Of a DNA stretch of 64,000 nt, positions 63,211 through 64,000 are shown one piece after another (the stretch's first letter is position 1; every line of letters starts with the position of its first letter). The notes below the pieces were generated by a model. That model saw only the letters and a list, made by a program, of their open reading frames with translations, was not told the DNA's origin and made no database searches. The stretch comes from Elysia marginata (taxonomy: Eukaryota > Mollusca > Gastropoda > Plakobranchidae). The stretch is taken from assembly GCA_019649035.1 (NCBI GenBank), contig BMAT01004631.1:68172-132171 (forward strand), in the 5' to 3' direction. The position numbers and the translations under genes were made by a program.

Positions 63211-63601
63211 TCTCCTTTTGGTCCTTTTATTTACTTTGATAGTTACGGGCTGTTATGATATTGACTGCAATTGTAAAAAGTTTAGAACTGGACAATTTGC
63301 TTTTACTTCAAAAGTGGGAGACAGTCTAAAAACTATATATTTTGAAAGAAATGACAGTATAGAAATATCCGTATATGAAGGCAAAATTGATACCGCATCA
63401 GTGCATTGGGTAAATGACTGTGAGTATGTATTAAAAAATCTCAACCCCAAGTCTAATATAGAAAAGAAAGCTGTTCAGGTAAGGATTTTAAGTACAACAG
63501 ACTCTAGTTATTATTTTCAATATCACTTTGTCGGTAAGTTGGATAGGCAATCTAAGGGAACCGCCATTATGTCAGGTGAAAAAAAAGCATCTGCGAAATA
63601 A
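63200..63601 (+). CDS. Small lipoprotein of the kind mislabelled DNA topoisomerase IV
   Basis: This 133-residue predicted lipoprotein starts at MSNSLLLVLLFTLIVTGCYD with the lipobox IVTGC (Cys about 18). The mature part has DCNCKKFRTGQFAFTSKVGD, FERNDSIEISVYEGKIDTAS and VHWVNDCEYVLKNLNPKSNI. From memory, Flavobacteriia have such a protein near folK, often misannotated as DNA topoisomerase IV although it has no such motif. The frame could begin earlier, inside the XRE gene, but the signal peptide fixes the start at 63200. The function is unknown. Confidence 0.8.
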   Translation: MSNSLLLVLLFTLIVTGCYDIDCNCKKFRTGQFAFTSKVGDSLKTIYFERNDSIEISVYEGKIDTASVHWVNDCEYVLKNLNPKSNIEKKAVQVRILSTTDSSYYFQYHFVGKLDRQSKGTAIMSGEKKASAK

Positions 63602-63612
63602 CAGAAATAGAA

Positions 63613-64000
63613 ATGGCGTATATAACAACAGAGTATAATCTCGTGTTTCTATCTTTGGGAAGCAACCTTGGGGAACGATTTGAGAATTTACAAAAGGCAA
63701 TTTCAATCATAAAAGAAACTATAGCACCTATAGAGCGTTGCTCTGAAATATACGAATCTGAGTCCTGGGGATTCAAAGGAAATGATTTTTTAAATATTTG
63801 TTTATCATTATTTTATAATAAAAAGCCTAAAGTATTACTTTATGAATTATTAGAGATTGAAAAAAAACTTGGTAGGATTCGTAATAAGCAAGGTGTCTAC
63901 GAATCTAGAACCATTGATTTAGATATTCTCTTTTATGGGCAAAAAATTCTAGAAACAAATGAATTGACTATTCCCCATCCCAAATTACACTTGAGGCGAT
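63613..64000 (+). CDS. folK: 2-amino-4-hydroxy-6-hydroxymethyldihydropteridine diphosphokinase (3' end cut by window)
   Basis: FolK (HPPK) transfers pyrophosphate to the pterin just before the FolP step. The 129 visible codons start at MAYITTEYNLVFLSLGSNLG. Family motifs are VFLSLGSNLGERFENL near the N-terminus and ESRTIDLDILFYG with the metal-binding aspartates (D-x-D), followed by IPHPKLHLRR. The C-terminal residues lie beyond the window. It follows the small lipoprotein gene by 11 bases. Confidence 0.94.
   Translation, partial: MAYITTEYNLVFLSLGSNLGERFENLQKAISIIKETIAPIERCSEIYESESWGFKGNDFLNICLSLFYNKKPKVLLYELLEIEKKLGRIRNKQGVYESRTIDLDILFYGQKILETNELTIPHPKLHLRR

Noticed and set aside
1-64000. 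tRNA, rRNA, CRISPR, prophage or integrated virus
   Set aside because: The noncoding gaps were read for tRNA T-arm sequence, spaced repeats and phage or virus genes; none was seen. A covariance-model search could still find small RNAs that cannot be recognised by eye.

Overview
The window looks like a chromosomal segment of a low-GC member of Bacteroidota, most likely Flavobacteriales. The evidence is the family content (DUF5689 lipoprotein, DUF4290, DUF6787, GH3-type adenylase, SUI1-type factor, TonB-dependent receptors with carboxypeptidase-like plug extensions, an AccD without zinc-ribbon cysteines) and a recurring promoter of the Bacteroidota type (TTTG, then 16-20 bases, then TAnnTTTG) in front of many genes. 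Most of the sequence is dense housekeeping DNA, with short or overlapping gene junctions. No rRNA, tRNA, CRISPR array, intact insertion sequence or prophage was seen.

Layout. 1-6.5 kb: queD (cut by the window edge), a surface lipoprotein, asnS, rarA and alanine dehydrogenase. 6.6-8.2 kb: a DEAD-box RNA helicase. 8.3-10.3 kb: a C5-cytosine methyltransferase followed by a restriction endonuclease that is split and looks decayed. 10.6-15.6 kb: sppA, an RDD membrane protein, a PgpH-like HD phosphohydrolase and ung. 15.6-17.6 kb: an accD-msrB-hypothetical operon on the minus strand. 17.7-22.2 kb: an unidentified secreted protein, a SUI1-like factor, a thioesterase, dnaA and a decayed LMW tyrosine phosphatase. 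22.3-26.7 kb: parE-parC (topoisomerase IV). 27.1-28.8 kb: a second restriction-modification pair, joined to a relic of a leucine-rich-repeat surface protein. 28.9-38.6 kb: glyA, a divergent DUF2797/GH3 pair, a TonB receptor, a START-like protein, a class IV aminotransferase, DUF6787, rlmB and a zinc peptidase. 38.8-43.2 kb: an IS30-like transposase relic, sufD-sufS, pdxJ and a hydrolase. 43.3-48.8 kb: DUF4290, a noncoding stretch with gene relics, a cNMP/CBS/nucleotidyltransferase protein with its exonuclease, and hisA-hisF. 49.3-57.3 kb: rplU-rpmA, alaS with a Smr protein, an M23 peptidase, a MerR regulator, folP, a polyprenyl synthase and fabI. 57.4-64 kb: a lipoprotein and TonB receptor pair, a hypothetical membrane protein, an M14 carboxypeptidase divergent from an XRE regulator, a small lipoprotein and folK (cut by the window edge).

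The genes form ordinary core pathways: replication and topology (dnaA, parCE), translation (asnS, alaS, rplU, rpmA, rlmB), fatty acid and isoprenoid synthesis (accD, fabI, polyprenyl synthase), folate (folP, folK, probable pabC), histidine, pyridoxal phosphate, Fe-S assembly and envelope maintenance. The notable theme is erosion. At least four gene relics (phosphatase, LRR protein, IS30-like transposase, an unidentified secreted protein) and one split endonuclease lie at the places where mobile or defence genes came and went. I found no convincing undescribed multi-gene system. The best leads are the LRR/restriction-modification junction, the overlapping divergent promoters at 31.1 kb, the palindromic sites around the XRE gene, and the lipoprotein/receptor pair at 57-60 kb.
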